This document shows positions 8,499 to 17,169 of a stretch of 64,000 nt of DNA, in pieces. The stretch's first letter is position 1. Each line of letters starts with the position of its first letter. This stretch comes from Alloacidobacterium dinghuense (GTDB lineage: Bacteria; Acidobacteriota; Terriglobia; Terriglobales; Acidobacteriaceae), in NCBI RefSeq assembly GCF_014274465.1, contig NZ_CP060394.1, positions 930,001 to 994,000 on the forward strand, given 5' to 3'. The position numbers were made by a program, and so were the translations under genes. Below the pieces are notes generated by a model. It ran no database searches. It had not been told where the DNA came from and saw only the letters and a list, made by a program, of their open reading frames with translations.

Positions 8499-10196
8499 AT
8501 GCAATCTCGTCCGTTAAGTTCCGTGAGCCGAATTCTGCTAGTTGGGTGCGCCGTGGGACTCGGAGCTTCGAGTCTTTTCGGGCAGAATACGCCTCCAGCG
8601 CCGGCAGCTCCGGCTGAGCAACCAGTTTCCCGCATCGACGTGTTTACTGGATATTCCTATTTCGCTCCACATGGAACGGTGAACACGACGCTGAATGATG
8701 GAACAATTTTCAGCGACCGCTACGCCTCAGTAGATGAGGGTGCACTCGCCAGCGTGGCCTACTACTTCAACCGCTACTTTGGCGGCCAAGTGGAATTTGG
8801 CGCCCATCCAGATGGGAACAACGATGGTTTTTACACTATTGCGGGTGGTCCAATTGTTCGCTACCCAACCTCGGAAGGAATCACGCCATTCGTTCATGCA
8901 CTTGCAGGCGCGGCGGACGTTGGAGGTCCGAACCACTGCTGCCCACCGTTGGCGCAGCATGCTTGGACCTGGGGCCCTGCGTTGACTGTTGGCGGTGGGT
9001 TGGATTACAACCTGCCGTTTTGGAATCACCGTTTAGCGTTGCGACTCTTCCAGGCTGATTTCGAATACATTCATGCGAACTTTGGGCCGCAACCTGTAAC
9101 GGGTGGCAGAGCCAATATCAATGCTGCGCGCCTGAGCACCGGCATTGTCTGGAAGTTCGGCAATATCATCCCACCGCCTCCGGTTGAGTACACCTGCTCG
9201 GCCAGCCCGGCGACTGTGTATCCTGGCGATCCGATTACAATCACCGGTACAGCAACGAACCTGAATCCCAAGAAGACGGCAACCTACAGCTGGTCTGGTC
9301 AGGGCGTGACGGTGAAGGGCGACACGGCGACCGCCAATGTCGACACCACCGGTCTGCAGCCTGGCAACTACACAGCTACCGGCCACGTGAGCGAAGGTCA
9401 GAAGCCCGGTCAGTTTGCAGACTGCACTGCGAACTTTACAGTCAAGCAGTATGAACCGCCAACGGTGAGCTGCTCGGTCAATCCGTCGAGCGTGAACCCG
9501 GGCGACAGCGCCACGATCACGGCAACCGGCGTCAGCCCGCAGAACCGTCCGCTGACCTATAGCTACACTGCGTCGGCCGGTTCGGTGAGTGGCACCGGCA
9601 ACACTGCAACCCTGTCCACGGCTGGTGCGCCGGCGGGCACGATTACGGTGACTGCTAATGTGTCCGATGACAAGGGTCAAACTGCTTCCGGCTCCTGCTC
9701 GGTGACGCTCAACGCACCGCCACCCCCGGCGCCGAAGACCCAGACACTCTGCTCGATCACGTTCAGCCGTGACAAACGGCGTCCGGCTCGCGTCGACAAC
9801 GAAGCCAAGGCTTGCCTCGATGACGTAGCGCTCAACGCGCAGCGTTCAGCCGATGCATCCGTGGTGGTGGTTGGCAATTCGACGGCAGATGAGCAGAATC
9901 CGCCGAAGAAGAGGGGCAAGAAGGCTGCACCGCCGGTCAACCTGGCGGCACAGCGTGCGGTGAACACGAAGGACTACCTGGTGAAGGAGAAGGGCATTGA
10001 CGCCAGCCGCATCCAGGTTCGTACAGGCACAGCAGGTGCGCAGGAAGTTGAAAATTACCTCGTACCGGCCGGCGCCAGCTTCGATACAGACGTGCCAGGC
10101 ACGACTGCAGTCGACGAGTCCGCAGTGCAACCGCAAACCCGCAAGCCGCTAGCTGAACGGAAACACCATCGCGCAAAAAAGACGTCTAGTCAGTAA
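8499..10196 (+). CDS. OmpA-like outer-membrane protein with Ig/PKD-like repeats
   Basis: A 565-residue protein. After a signal peptide (SSVSRILLVGCAVGLGASSLFGQ) comes a Pro/Ala linker. An OmpA-type beta-barrel domain of about 180 residues follows (IDVFTGYSYFAPHG...LSTGIVWKFGN). Then come two Ig/PKD-like domains that start similarly with CSASPATVYPGDPITITGTA and CSVNPSSVNPGDSATITATG. The C-terminal domain resembles the OmpA peptidoglycan-binding fold: NLAAQRAVNTKDYLV matches the helix with the conserved Arg, but a basic insert (PPKKRGKKAAPP) interrupts the segment before it. The likely role is tethering the outer membrane to the cell wall. The start at 8499 follows GGAGG at 8486. A strong terminator follows the gene. 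Confidence 0.8.
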   Translation: MQSRPLSSVSRILLVGCAVGLGASSLFGQNTPPAPAAPAEQPVSRIDVFTGYSYFAPHGTVNTTLNDGTIFSDRYASVDEGALASVAYYFNRYFGGQVEFGAHPDGNNDGFYTIAGGPIVRYPTSEGITPFVHALAGAADVGGPNHCCPPLAQHAWTWGPALTVGGGLDYNLPFWNHRLALRLFQADFEYIHANFGPQPVTGGRANINAARLSTGIVWKFGNIIPPPPVEYTCSASPATVYPGDPITITGTATNLNPKKTATYSWSGQGVTVKGDTATANVDTTGLQPGNYTATGHVSEGQKPGQFADCTANFTVKQYEPPTVSCSVNPSSVNPGDSATITATGVSPQNRPLTYSYTASAGSVSGTGNTATLSTAGAPAGTITVTANVSDDKGQTASGSCSVTLNAPPPPAPKTQTLCSITFSRDKRRPARVDNEAKACLDDVALNAQRSADASVVVVGNSTADEQNPPKKRGKKAAPPVNLAAQRAVNTKDYLVKEKGIDASRIQVRTGTAGAQEVENYLVPAGASFDTDVPGTTAVDESAVQPQTRKPLAERKHHRAKKTSSQ

Positions 10197-10215
10197 GCGC
10201 GATTGCACTAAACCA

Positions 10216-10255
10216 AAGGGCCAGCCGGGAAATCCGGCTGGCCCTTCACCTTTTT
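10216..10255 (+). terminator. Rho-independent terminator after the OmpA-like gene
   Basis: Perfect 13-bp stem AAGGGCCAGCCGG / CCGGCTGGCCCTT with loop GAAAT, followed by CACC and a run of five T. It ends the OmpA-like transcript 20 bp after the stop codon. Confidence 0.9.
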
Positions 10256-10331
10256 AGGGAAATCCGGCATCGAATAAAAATGAATACTGGCGGGTCTGCG
10301 TCAGAAGCGGATAGATTGATATCAGGAAATT

Positions 10332-12329
10332 ATGAAACGTAAGCTATTGCGGTTATTGGTCCTTGGTGCAGGTGTTCTTGGAGTTTTCGATCTAGCGGCG
10401 CGAGGCGGAGTATCGGATTGGGTGCCTGTAGGTCCCAATGGCGGCGATGCTCGCAGTTTCGCAGCCGATCCTGGTGATCCTCAGCATGTCTATCTGGGAA
10501 CAACGACCAGCTGGATCTATCAGTCGACGGACGGCGGCGTTAGTTGGAAGAGACTGGCGAAGCTGGGCAAAACTGATGATTTGGTAGTCGATAGCCTGGT
10601 TGTTGACTCTTCCAATCCTAAGACTCTCTTTGCCGGAGTGTGGGAACTGGGCCAGCCTGCTGGCGGTATCTATATCAGCCGCGACGGCGGCATCACCTGG
10701 ACCACGAGCGCAGACATTGACGGCCAATCGGTGCTTGCGTTGGCCCAGTCTTATTCTCAACCGAAGGTTCTGGTAGCTGGAACGTTGAAGGGCGTTTATC
10801 GCAGCGAGGATAGAGGACAGCACTGGGCAGAAATCAGTCCGCCGGGGAGCGGCGAGATTCATGAAGTCGAATCCATCGCGATCGATCCGAATGATCCTAA
10901 GTTGATCTATGCGGGAACATGGCATTTGCCCTGGAAGACAGCGGATGGCGGTGAACACTGGCACAACATCAAAGAGGGTTTGATCGACGACTCTGACGTT
11001 TTCTCGATCATCATCGATCCAACGCGGCCGACGGTTATCTATACGAGCGCCTGCTCCGGTATATACCGAAGCGAAAACGCAGGCGAACTCTATCGCAAGG
11101 TCCAGGGGATTCCTTCGACTGCGCGCCGCACGCGTGTGCTGATGCAGGATCCGATAAACCGCAAGATTGTCTATGCTGGCACGACAGAAGGTCTCTACAA
11201 AACCCTGGATGACGGCGTGAACTGGACGCGTATCACCGGGCCTGACGTGATCATCAATGACATTTACGTCAATCCTAAAGATCCACAACATGTTTTGTTG
11301 GCAACGGATCGCGGTGGGGTTTTGCTGAGCAATGACAGCGGAGCCACGTTCAATGCCTCAAACGCCGGTTTTTCTCAACGGCAAGTCGCGGCTATTCTCG
11401 TTGATCCAAAACATGAAGGCACGATTTACGCGGGCGTGCTCAACGACAAGGTATATGGCGGCGTCTTCGTGTCGGAAGACGGTGGGACAACGTGGCAGCA
11501 GCGAGCCAACGGATTGAATGGACGAGATGTGTTTGCCCTCGCTCTGGCAGATGACGGCACGTTGCTGGCTGGGACAAATCACGGCATCTTTCGGTGGACC
11601 GGCTCGGAATGGATGCAGGACGGCGACCTCATCAGTTACACGCAGAAGACGGTGTATGCGGTAAAGAAAGGCAAGAAGACTAAGTCCACGAAGCAAGTTT
11701 CTAAACCGGATGGCTCGATTGATGGTCGCGTGAACGACATCAACACCGCGAGCGGCGTTTGGTTTGCAGCTACGTCGAATGGAATCTATCGCAGTCAGAA
11801 TCAGGGATCAAGCTGGTCGGGCCCAATACTAACGGGTGAGAACTACAGTTTCGTCACTGCGAAGGCAAATGTTGTGATGGCAGCGAATCGACAGCAACTG
11901 ATGCTCTCGACAGATGGCGGCACAGAGTGGCATGCCATTACGCTGCCTGCGAAGCTTACCTCGGTTCAAGCTGTGACCACCGCGCCGAAGGGTAGCCTGT
12001 GGGTGGGAGGCCGAGAGGGACTGTTCTACAGCGACGATCAAGGGCAGAGCTGGCAGCAGATGGCTACTCTGCCGATGGCAGGCATCAATGGACTCAGTTA
12101 CAACAACGAAATAGGAAGAGTCGTAGTCACTTCGTCACGGTCCACAATGGTTTTTGCGATCGACGAAAGCAGCAAAACCTGGAAGTGGTGGGATGCCGGC
12201 TGGCCGCTTCGTTCGGTTCGCTCACTGGGCAATCGGCTAGTTGCTGCATCTTTCTATGACGGTGTTGTCATTCAACCGAAGCAAGAAGAGACGGCTGCCG
12301 CGAGCAGTGGCGGCGGGACGCAGCCATAG
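10332..12329 (+). CDS. Secreted Asp-box (BNR) beta-propeller protein
   Basis: A 665-residue protein with an N-terminal signal peptide. At least ten copies of the Asp-box pattern S-x-D-x-G-x-x-W are present, for example STDGGVSW, SRDGGITW, TADGGEHW, SEDGGTTW, STDGGTEW and SDDQGQSW. Each is followed by a strand of the type VVDSSNPKTLFAGV. Such repeats build the propeller of sialidase-like and VPS10-like proteins and photosystem factor Ycf48. No sialidase catalytic tyrosine/glutamate set could be assigned, so enzymatic activity is not claimed. An AGGAAA ribosome site precedes the ATG. The downstream acetyltransferase starts 12 bp after its stop. Confidence 0.8.
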   Translation: MKRKLLRLLVLGAGVLGVFDLAARGGVSDWVPVGPNGGDARSFAADPGDPQHVYLGTTTSWIYQSTDGGVSWKRLAKLGKTDDLVVDSLVVDSSNPKTLFAGVWELGQPAGGIYISRDGGITWTTSADIDGQSVLALAQSYSQPKVLVAGTLKGVYRSEDRGQHWAEISPPGSGEIHEVESIAIDPNDPKLIYAGTWHLPWKTADGGEHWHNIKEGLIDDSDVFSIIIDPTRPTVIYTSACSGIYRSENAGELYRKVQGIPSTARRTRVLMQDPINRKIVYAGTTEGLYKTLDDGVNWTRITGPDVIINDIYVNPKDPQHVLLATDRGGVLLSNDSGATFNASNAGFSQRQVAAILVDPKHEGTIYAGVLNDKVYGGVFVSEDGGTTWQQRANGLNGRDVFALALADDGTLLAGTNHGIFRWTGSEWMQDGDLISYTQKTVYAVKKGKKTKSTKQVSKPDGSIDGRVNDINTASGVWFAATSNGIYRSQNQGSSWSGPILTGENYSFVTAKANVVMAANRQQLMLSTDGGTEWHAITLPAKLTSVQAVTTAPKGSLWVGGREGLFYSDDQGQSWQQMATLPMAGINGLSYNNEIGRVVVTSSRSTMVFAIDESSKTWKWWDAGWPLRSVRSLGNRLVAASFYDGVVIQPKQEETAAASSGGGTQP

Positions 12330-12341
12330 CCTTTCGTTTGC

Positions 12342-12830
12342 GTGATTCAACTGCGTCCATTCCGCAGTGCAGACCTCAATGTGCTGTATCGAATCGACCA
12401 TGTCTGCTTCGCGCCTGGGATTGCTTATTCGAAAGCTGAACTCCGCTATTACTTGCAGCACCCAAAGTCCATCACGGTAGTTGCTGAAACGGAATCGCAA
12501 GCGATTGCAGGCTTCTGCACGGGACAATTGCAGATGCGCGAGGGCCGCCACCTTGGGCACATCATCACGATCGATGTCCTTCCTGATTGGAGAGGACAGA
12601 AGGTTGGACGTGCGATGCTTCTCTCAGTAGAGGAGGATTTTCGGGCAAAGGGCGCGGAGTCGATTCGGCTGGAGGTTGCCGTTGATAATCTGCAGGCGCA
12701 GACGTTTTATCACGCCGTAGGTTATTCGAAGATCGGCATGATACCCGGTTACTATGCGGGCAAGCTTGATGCGCTCGTCATGGAGAAGGACCTTACTGGA
12801 GATGTGTTGCCGCATCCACGGCGTTTGTGA
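12342..12830 (+). CDS. GNAT-family N-acetyltransferase (RimI-like)
   Basis: A 162-residue acetyltransferase domain. Motif A, VLPDWRGQKVGRAML, forms the acetyl-CoA pyrophosphate loop. The segment ESIRLEVAVDNLQAQTFYHAVGYSKIG is the usual motif B region of RimI-like enzymes. Acetyl-CoA is the expected donor; the acceptor, protein N-terminus or small amine, is unknown. It starts with GTG 12 bp after the Asp-box gene and is probably cotranscribed. Its last 38 bp overlap the convergent gene at 12793. Confidence 0.85.
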   Translation: MIQLRPFRSADLNVLYRIDHVCFAPGIAYSKAELRYYLQHPKSITVVAETESQAIAGFCTGQLQMREGRHLGHIITIDVLPDWRGQKVGRAMLLSVEEDFRAKGAESIRLEVAVDNLQAQTFYHAVGYSKIGMIPGYYAGKLDALVMEKDLTGDVLPHPRRL

Positions 12831-13353
12831 GTGCTGTTTTCTTCTCGTTCGTGATACGTCCGGATGTTTTCCAGAGCACCTGACCGGATTTATCGACAAG
12901 CACTAACGCAATTTCTTTTTCGTTTGGAATGTTCAGAGCGCGGCGAAAGCTGTCCTTGTTTGTATAGATAGGTATGATCCAGCGCCAGGCTACTGGATCG
13001 GTTTCGACGCTGCGCAACGATGAGCTGTCCCACCAGCGATAGATGAAGTTTTCCTGGCTGGATACGGGCATCGTGTAATAGCGAAATTGAAAGTTGATGT
13101 GCTGAAGCGCCTGAGCAGTTGGCATCCAAGTATCGATGTCTTTGGACTGCTCTGTTTCGAATGAAATCAATAGCAGATTGACTTTGCCCTCAAAATCAGA
13201 AGGCAGGTTAATCTTCGCCTTGTCGAGGCTATACGTAGTGAGTGCTGGAAACATGGCGGTTCCTGCCGCGTCGCCCTGCTGTGAAGCTCGCGAAACCGAC
13301 AGAAGGACAAAGCAGAGTGCCAATAGAGACAACAATCGAATGCGATGGGGCAA
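12793..13353 (-). CDS. Exported redoxin-fold-like protein, function unknown
   Basis: A 186-residue protein with a signal peptide (LLSLLALCFVLLSVSRAS). The mature part reads like a thioredoxin-fold protein: a FEGKVNLLLISFETEQ strand-helix where redoxins place their active site, and a late strand IALVLVDKSGQVLWKTSG. No CxxC is present, so ordinary disulfide chemistry is unlikely. It resembles ATP10/AhpC-TSA-like proteins in pattern only. The start is probably TTG at 13353 with a poor ribosome site, so it is uncertain. The 3' end overlaps the convergent acetyltransferase gene by 38 bp. Confidence 0.6.
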   Translation of the reverse strand: MPHRIRLLSLLALCFVLLSVSRASQQGDAAGTAMFPALTTYSLDKAKINLPSDFEGKVNLLLISFETEQSKDIDTWMPTAQALQHINFQFRYYTMPVSSQENFIYRWWDSSSLRSVETDPVAWRWIIPIYTNKDSFRRALNIPNEKEIALVLVDKSGQVLWKTSGRITNEKKTALTNAVDAATHLQ

Positions 13354-13518
13354 TCAGTAAACCCTAAACGTAACAAATTCTAAAGCTTGCTTCTTGAGGC
13401 ATAGTATCAGCGCCGACGACTGCACGCATGAGAAAACTGTCGATCGCCCTGGGAGATCAGGTTTCTTCTCTAAGCGAAATCAGCGAACCCCGTTAGATAA
13501 GTACTTCATACAGGTGAT

Positions 13519-13950
13519 TCAGCGTTTTGCGATGACCGCGCCCCATTCATTCGGGCTTACGTCGCGGGCATGTCGAGAGAAAAGCCAATGGTGGCCATCG
13601 AGGTCCTCGACTCCATATTGGCGTTCGCCATACTCGGTTTCATGCAGCTCTTCGACGATGCTTGCTCCCTCTGATCGGGCTTTCGCGTAATGCGCGTCCA
13701 CATCGTCTATGAAGATGGTAAGGGACTGCGTGCCATATCCCAGTTGTGCCGGCGTGGCCTGGTCCGGCTCGTTCCGGACCATAATGAAAGCCTTCCCGGC
13801 GTAGAGTTGTGCGCCGCTCACGGGATCGCCGTAGCGATAGTTTTCTTTGAATCCAAAAACTCTTGTCAGCCACTCAATCGCTTTGGCGACGTGATGATAC
13901 GAGATGTGCGGAAGCACGATGTCGGTCGGCACAGAGCGATTCTCAATCAT
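13519..13950 (-). CDS. VOC-superfamily (glyoxalase/bleomycin-resistance-like) protein
   Basis: A 143-residue single VOC module. It opens with the family pattern LPHISYHHVAKAIEWLTRVFGFKE and continues with SLTIFIDDVDAHYAKARSEGASIVEE and ends with VEDLDGHHWLFSRH. The histidine near the N-terminus and the acidic or histidine residues in the last strand are candidate metal ligands. Members include glyoxalase I, dioxygenases and antibiotic-binding proteins. The specific role is not readable. I start at ATG 13950; a longer open frame upstream has no family-like sequence. It diverges from mqnE. Confidence 0.8.
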   Translation of the reverse strand: MIENRSVPTDIVLPHISYHHVAKAIEWLTRVFGFKENYRYGDPVSGAQLYAGKAFIMVRNEPDQATPAQLGYGTQSLTIFIDDVDAHYAKARSEGASIVEELHETEYGERQYGVEDLDGHHWLFSRHARDVSPNEWGAVIAKR

Positions 13951-14093
13951 GCAGGCTATTGTACGGCGCGATCTTGGGAACGGTTTTCTATTGCGGTGAA
14001 AGTCAACTAATTCGCGCTGAATCGATCGTGTGAGGTTGGTTGGATGGATTCGCCATACCATTGAGCTAAGCCATTGCATTATCATAGGAAGTT

Positions 14094-15245
14094 ATGAGTG
14101 GAGAAACGGCATTTCAGGCGACGCGTCGGCCATTTGCGACCGATGATGCGAGACTGCAACCGATTGCGGAGAAGGTGTTGCGAGGCGAACGGTTGAGCTT
14201 TGATGATGGGGTGACTCTCTATCGCTCGCCTGACATCCTCGCCGTTGGCTGGCTGGCTAATTCCGTGCGCGAAAAGCTGCATGGCAACATTGCGTACTTT
14301 AACGTGAACCGGCATATCAACCCGACGAATGTTTGCGTCGCTGCCTGCCGGCTATGTGCTTTCGGCCGCAAGAAAGATGCCGCTGGCGCGTATACCATGG
14401 CGCTCGAACAGGCATGGCAGACGGCCGCGTCCGGGTATAGTGAGGCCGTCACGGAGTTCCACATTGTTGGTGGATTGCATCCGGATCTGCCGCTCGAATA
14501 CTTTCTCGATCTCGTACGCGGTTTAAAAGAACGCTTTCCGCAGGTGCATATCAAGGCTTTCACCATGGTCGAAGTTGCGTTCTTTGCGCGGCGCGCGAAG
14601 CTCTCGATTCGAGAGACATTAGAGCGATTGCGCGATGCGGGCGTGGATTCGCTGCCTGGCGGCGGCGCGGAGATTTTTGCGGACCGAGTGCGCCATATCA
14701 TTTGCGATCACAAGATCGACGGGGATGAATGGCTGGATACAGCGCGGACGGCGCATCAGCTCGGGCTGAAGTCGAATGCGACCATGCTCTACGGGCACAT
14801 CGAGAACGACGAGGACCGCGTAGACCACATGCTGCGCCTGCGCGCGGTGCAGGATGAGACGCATGGTTTCCAGACGTTCATACCGCTGGCTTTTCATCCG
14901 GACAATACGCCGCTTGAGCATTTGCCGAGGACTACTGGATTAACGGACATCAAGCAGATTGGCGTGAGCCGTCTGCTGCTGGACAATTTCCCCCACATCA
15001 AAGCCTACTGGCAAATGATGACACCGAAGATCGCGCAGATCGCGTTACGTTTTGGCGCGGACGATATCGATGGAACGGTCATCGAGGAGAAGATCTATCA
15101 CGATGCGGGTGCGACGACACCGCAGGGAATGCGTCGGCGCGATCTGGAACGGCTGATTCGTGAAGCTGGCCGCGAGCCCTTCGAGCGGGACACGATGTAT
15201 CGCACAGTTACGCGTACCGAAGATACCTTTACGGTCGCCGTCTAA
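14094..15245 (+). CDS. mqnE: Aminofutalosine synthase MqnE (radical SAM)
   Basis: Early step of the futalosine route to menaquinone: a radical SAM enzyme that joins the enolpyruvyl side chain product of MqnA to SAM-derived adenosine, giving aminofutalosine. The 383-residue protein has the radical SAM cluster motif C-x3-C-x2-C at Cys81, Cys85 and Cys88, inside NVNRHINPTNVCVAACRLCAF. The block EFHIVGGLHPDLPLEYF and the later PLAFHPDNT are typical of MqnE rather than MqnC. No other mqn gene is nearby. The convergent neighbour ends 4 bp away. Confidence 0.9.
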   Translation: MSGETAFQATRRPFATDDARLQPIAEKVLRGERLSFDDGVTLYRSPDILAVGWLANSVREKLHGNIAYFNVNRHINPTNVCVAACRLCAFGRKKDAAGAYTMALEQAWQTAASGYSEAVTEFHIVGGLHPDLPLEYFLDLVRGLKERFPQVHIKAFTMVEVAFFARRAKLSIRETLERLRDAGVDSLPGGGAEIFADRVRHIICDHKIDGDEWLDTARTAHQLGLKSNATMLYGHIENDEDRVDHMLRLRAVQDETHGFQTFIPLAFHPDNTPLEHLPRTTGLTDIKQIGVSRLLLDNFPHIKAYWQMMTPKIAQIALRFGADDIDGTVIEEKIYHDAGATTPQGMRRRDLERLIREAGREPFERDTMYRTVTRTEDTFTVAV

Positions 15246-15249
15246 CGCT

Positions 15250-16497
15250 CTATCGACAAGACTCCGAGGCTGCTGCCGGCTCCTCTTGCAGCGGTGCTGT
15301 CAGGGGCTTGGGTTCTGCACGTAATTGAATCGACGGAGGCACGTCGGCTGGTTCTTCCGCGTTCCTTACTTCGCGTTTGGCGCGATCTTCGCGCTGCTTG
15401 CGCACCTCTCGCACAGCGACCAGCACCAGTCCGGCAAATGTCACGGCGAGCAGCGTGATGGCCACCCATCCATGCAGTTGTGGAACATCGCTGAAGAGCA
15501 AGGCTAATCCGACAAAGACGAAGAAGACATGCGCGCAGAAGACATGCAGCGATGCCTTGCCCAGAGTCAGAAACGGTTCTACGGCTATCACACGCGACAC
15601 ATACTTGCGCATCCAGTAGAAAACAATCGTGAAGGTAACAAGGTTGATGACTCGCAAAGGCCCGATCTGCCACTTGTCGAGCTTCATTCCGAGTGCCTGT
15701 TGCGTGAGGTGAGGGCCGAGCCAGTCGTGGCGAACTCCGATAAAGAAGAGGCAGACCAGCGCGCACAGGGCAACAACGTAGCCAGGGATGCGCTTCAGCG
15801 GTACGTCATCCTCAGCGGATTTTGCGCCCAGCCACAGACCGACGATCCAGATGGCTTGCCAGGCGAAGAGGTTGAAAGCGCCCGTTTCCTGAAGCGGGAT
15901 GGGCAAATGCGTGACGTGGACGACGATGTTGTGCACCAGATCGCGCAGGCCGAACTGCGCGAAGAGCCAGAAGGCGCCGCTGACGGCGAGGATTCTTCCC
16001 CAGCCTTGCCGCACAGCTGAAGAGAGAACAAGCGGTGTGAAGAAGAGGAAGATCACGTACATCGGCAGAATGTCGAGCAGCGGCGGGCAGTAGAGCAGAA
16101 GTAAAGAACCGACAACAGCGACGAATGGATGCGCGATGTAGAAGTTAAGCAGGTTGTAGATGGCTGCGCGATGGGTCGTGACGGCATAGGCTGCTGCGAC
16201 GGTGAAAGCGAGCGCCAGCATGAGCAAGTGGTACGCGTAAATCCGCAGGGAGCGGCGCCACAATTTGTTTCGCAGAGCTGTCCCGTCCTGAAGCGCCTGA
16301 CGCATGTAGACGCGGCTCACAAGCAATGCAGAGAGGAAGACAAAGCCTTCGGCGGAAGAGACGAAGCCGATGGGCTGGTTCACAAAGTCGCTAAACCGTG
16401 TGGGGAGATGCGTGAGCGTCATCCAGACGAGGAATAGGCCGCGCAGGGCATCGAGTTCAGGACGTCTCTGCGGTTTGGGAAGATGCATGCTTAGCAC
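15250..16497 (-). CDS. OpgC-like multi-pass membrane protein
   Basis: A 415-residue protein with about ten hydrophobic segments. It opens with RRPELDALRGLFLVWMTLTHLP and continues FSSAEGFVFLSALLVSRVY, a pattern typical of the OpgC family. OpgC proteins succinylate or otherwise decorate periplasmic glucans and belong to the acyltransferase-3-like membrane group. The C-terminal 50 residues are charged and Pro-rich, probably cytoplasmic. The start is GTG at 16497, supported by GGAG 6 nt upstream; an ATG lies at 16488. No opgGH genes are adjacent, so the substrate is unknown. Confidence 0.8.
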   Translation of the reverse strand: MLSMHLPKPQRRPELDALRGLFLVWMTLTHLPTRFSDFVNQPIGFVSSAEGFVFLSALLVSRVYMRQALQDGTALRNKLWRRSLRIYAYHLLMLALAFTVAAAYAVTTHRAAIYNLLNFYIAHPFVAVVGSLLLLYCPPLLDILPMYVIFLFFTPLVLSSAVRQGWGRILAVSGAFWLFAQFGLRDLVHNIVVHVTHLPIPLQETGAFNLFAWQAIWIVGLWLGAKSAEDDVPLKRIPGYVVALCALVCLFFIGVRHDWLGPHLTQQALGMKLDKWQIGPLRVINLVTFTIVFYWMRKYVSRVIAVEPFLTLGKASLHVFCAHVFFVFVGLALLFSDVPQLHGWVAITLLAVTFAGLVLVAVREVRKQREDRAKREVRNAEEPADVPPSIQLRAEPKPLTAPLQEEPAAASESCR

Positions 16498-16629
16498 AGC
16501 GGACTCCGTTGTCAGCGGGTGTCCATTTATTAGAACCCTCAGTGCACGAATCGGTTGCGCGATTTCCGGCGATTGAAGGCAGGCGATTTGGCTGCGGGTG
16601 TCGGGTTGAATCCTTTTCTCTGTTAAAAC

Positions 16630-16645
16630 ATCTTGATATCAAGAT
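16630..16645. promoter_or_regulatory. MarR-type operator, 16-bp perfect palindrome
   Basis: ATCTTGATATCAAGAT is a perfect palindrome 2 bp upstream of the MarR start codon. It resembles known MarR-family operators such as the MhqR box with ATCTCGA arms. Its position would block both transcription and initiation, consistent with tight autorepression of the MarR-pirin operon. Confidence 0.75.
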
Positions 16646-16647
16646 AA

Positions 16648-17169
16648 ATGAAGGCGGCAATTGCAAAATCGAAGAGCGATACCAGTGGCATTCATCTTTG
16701 GCTGGTGCTATGGAAGGCTTTTCGATCGGTGGAGGAGCACGCACAGCGGCATATTGCTGGTCTTGGTCTCGGTCTTAGCGACTTCGGAGTGTTGGAAGCG
16801 CTTTTCCACAAAGGGCCGCTCCATGTGAAGGATTTGGGCCCGAAAGTGATGCTCACCAGTGGATCGATGACCGCGGCTCTTGACCGGCTGGAGCGCCGGG
16901 GACTGATCGATCGCGAGGAAGACTCCGAGGATCGTAGAGCGCGACTGGTTCGGCTGACTGAGACTGGTGAAAGGTTGATTCGGGAGGTATTTGAAGAGCA
17001 TAAGCGCGCGATGGAACTGGCTACTTCGGGGGTTGGGAAACGAGATCGCGAGTTGCTGATCGACCTGCTGCGACAGCTTGGGCTGGGTGCGGTAAAGGCA
17101 TTGTATTCATCAGCAAATAAAGGTGTGGCCGCGAAGAGCGGCGGGAAGAAGGGAGTAAGTGATGTCTGA
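16648..17169 (+). CDS. MarR-family transcriptional regulator
   Basis: A 173-residue winged-helix repressor. The recognition region KVMLTSGSMTAALDRLERRGLIDREEDSEDRRARLVRLTETG is the classic MarR helix-turn-helix and wing with the D-x-R-A motif. Helices at both ends form the dimer interface. The gene overlaps the pirin gene by 8 bp, so the two are cotranscribed. A perfect palindrome lies directly upstream of the ATG. The start has no visible ribosome site, suggesting leaderless or weak translation. The inducing ligand is unknown; quinones or electrophiles are possible because MarR-pirin pairs often respond to them. Confidence 0.9.
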   Translation: MKAAIAKSKSDTSGIHLWLVLWKAFRSVEEHAQRHIAGLGLGLSDFGVLEALFHKGPLHVKDLGPKVMLTSGSMTAALDRLERRGLIDREEDSEDRRARLVRLTETGERLIREVFEEHKRAMELATSGVGKRDRELLIDLLRQLGLGAVKALYSSANKGVAAKSGGKKGVSDV

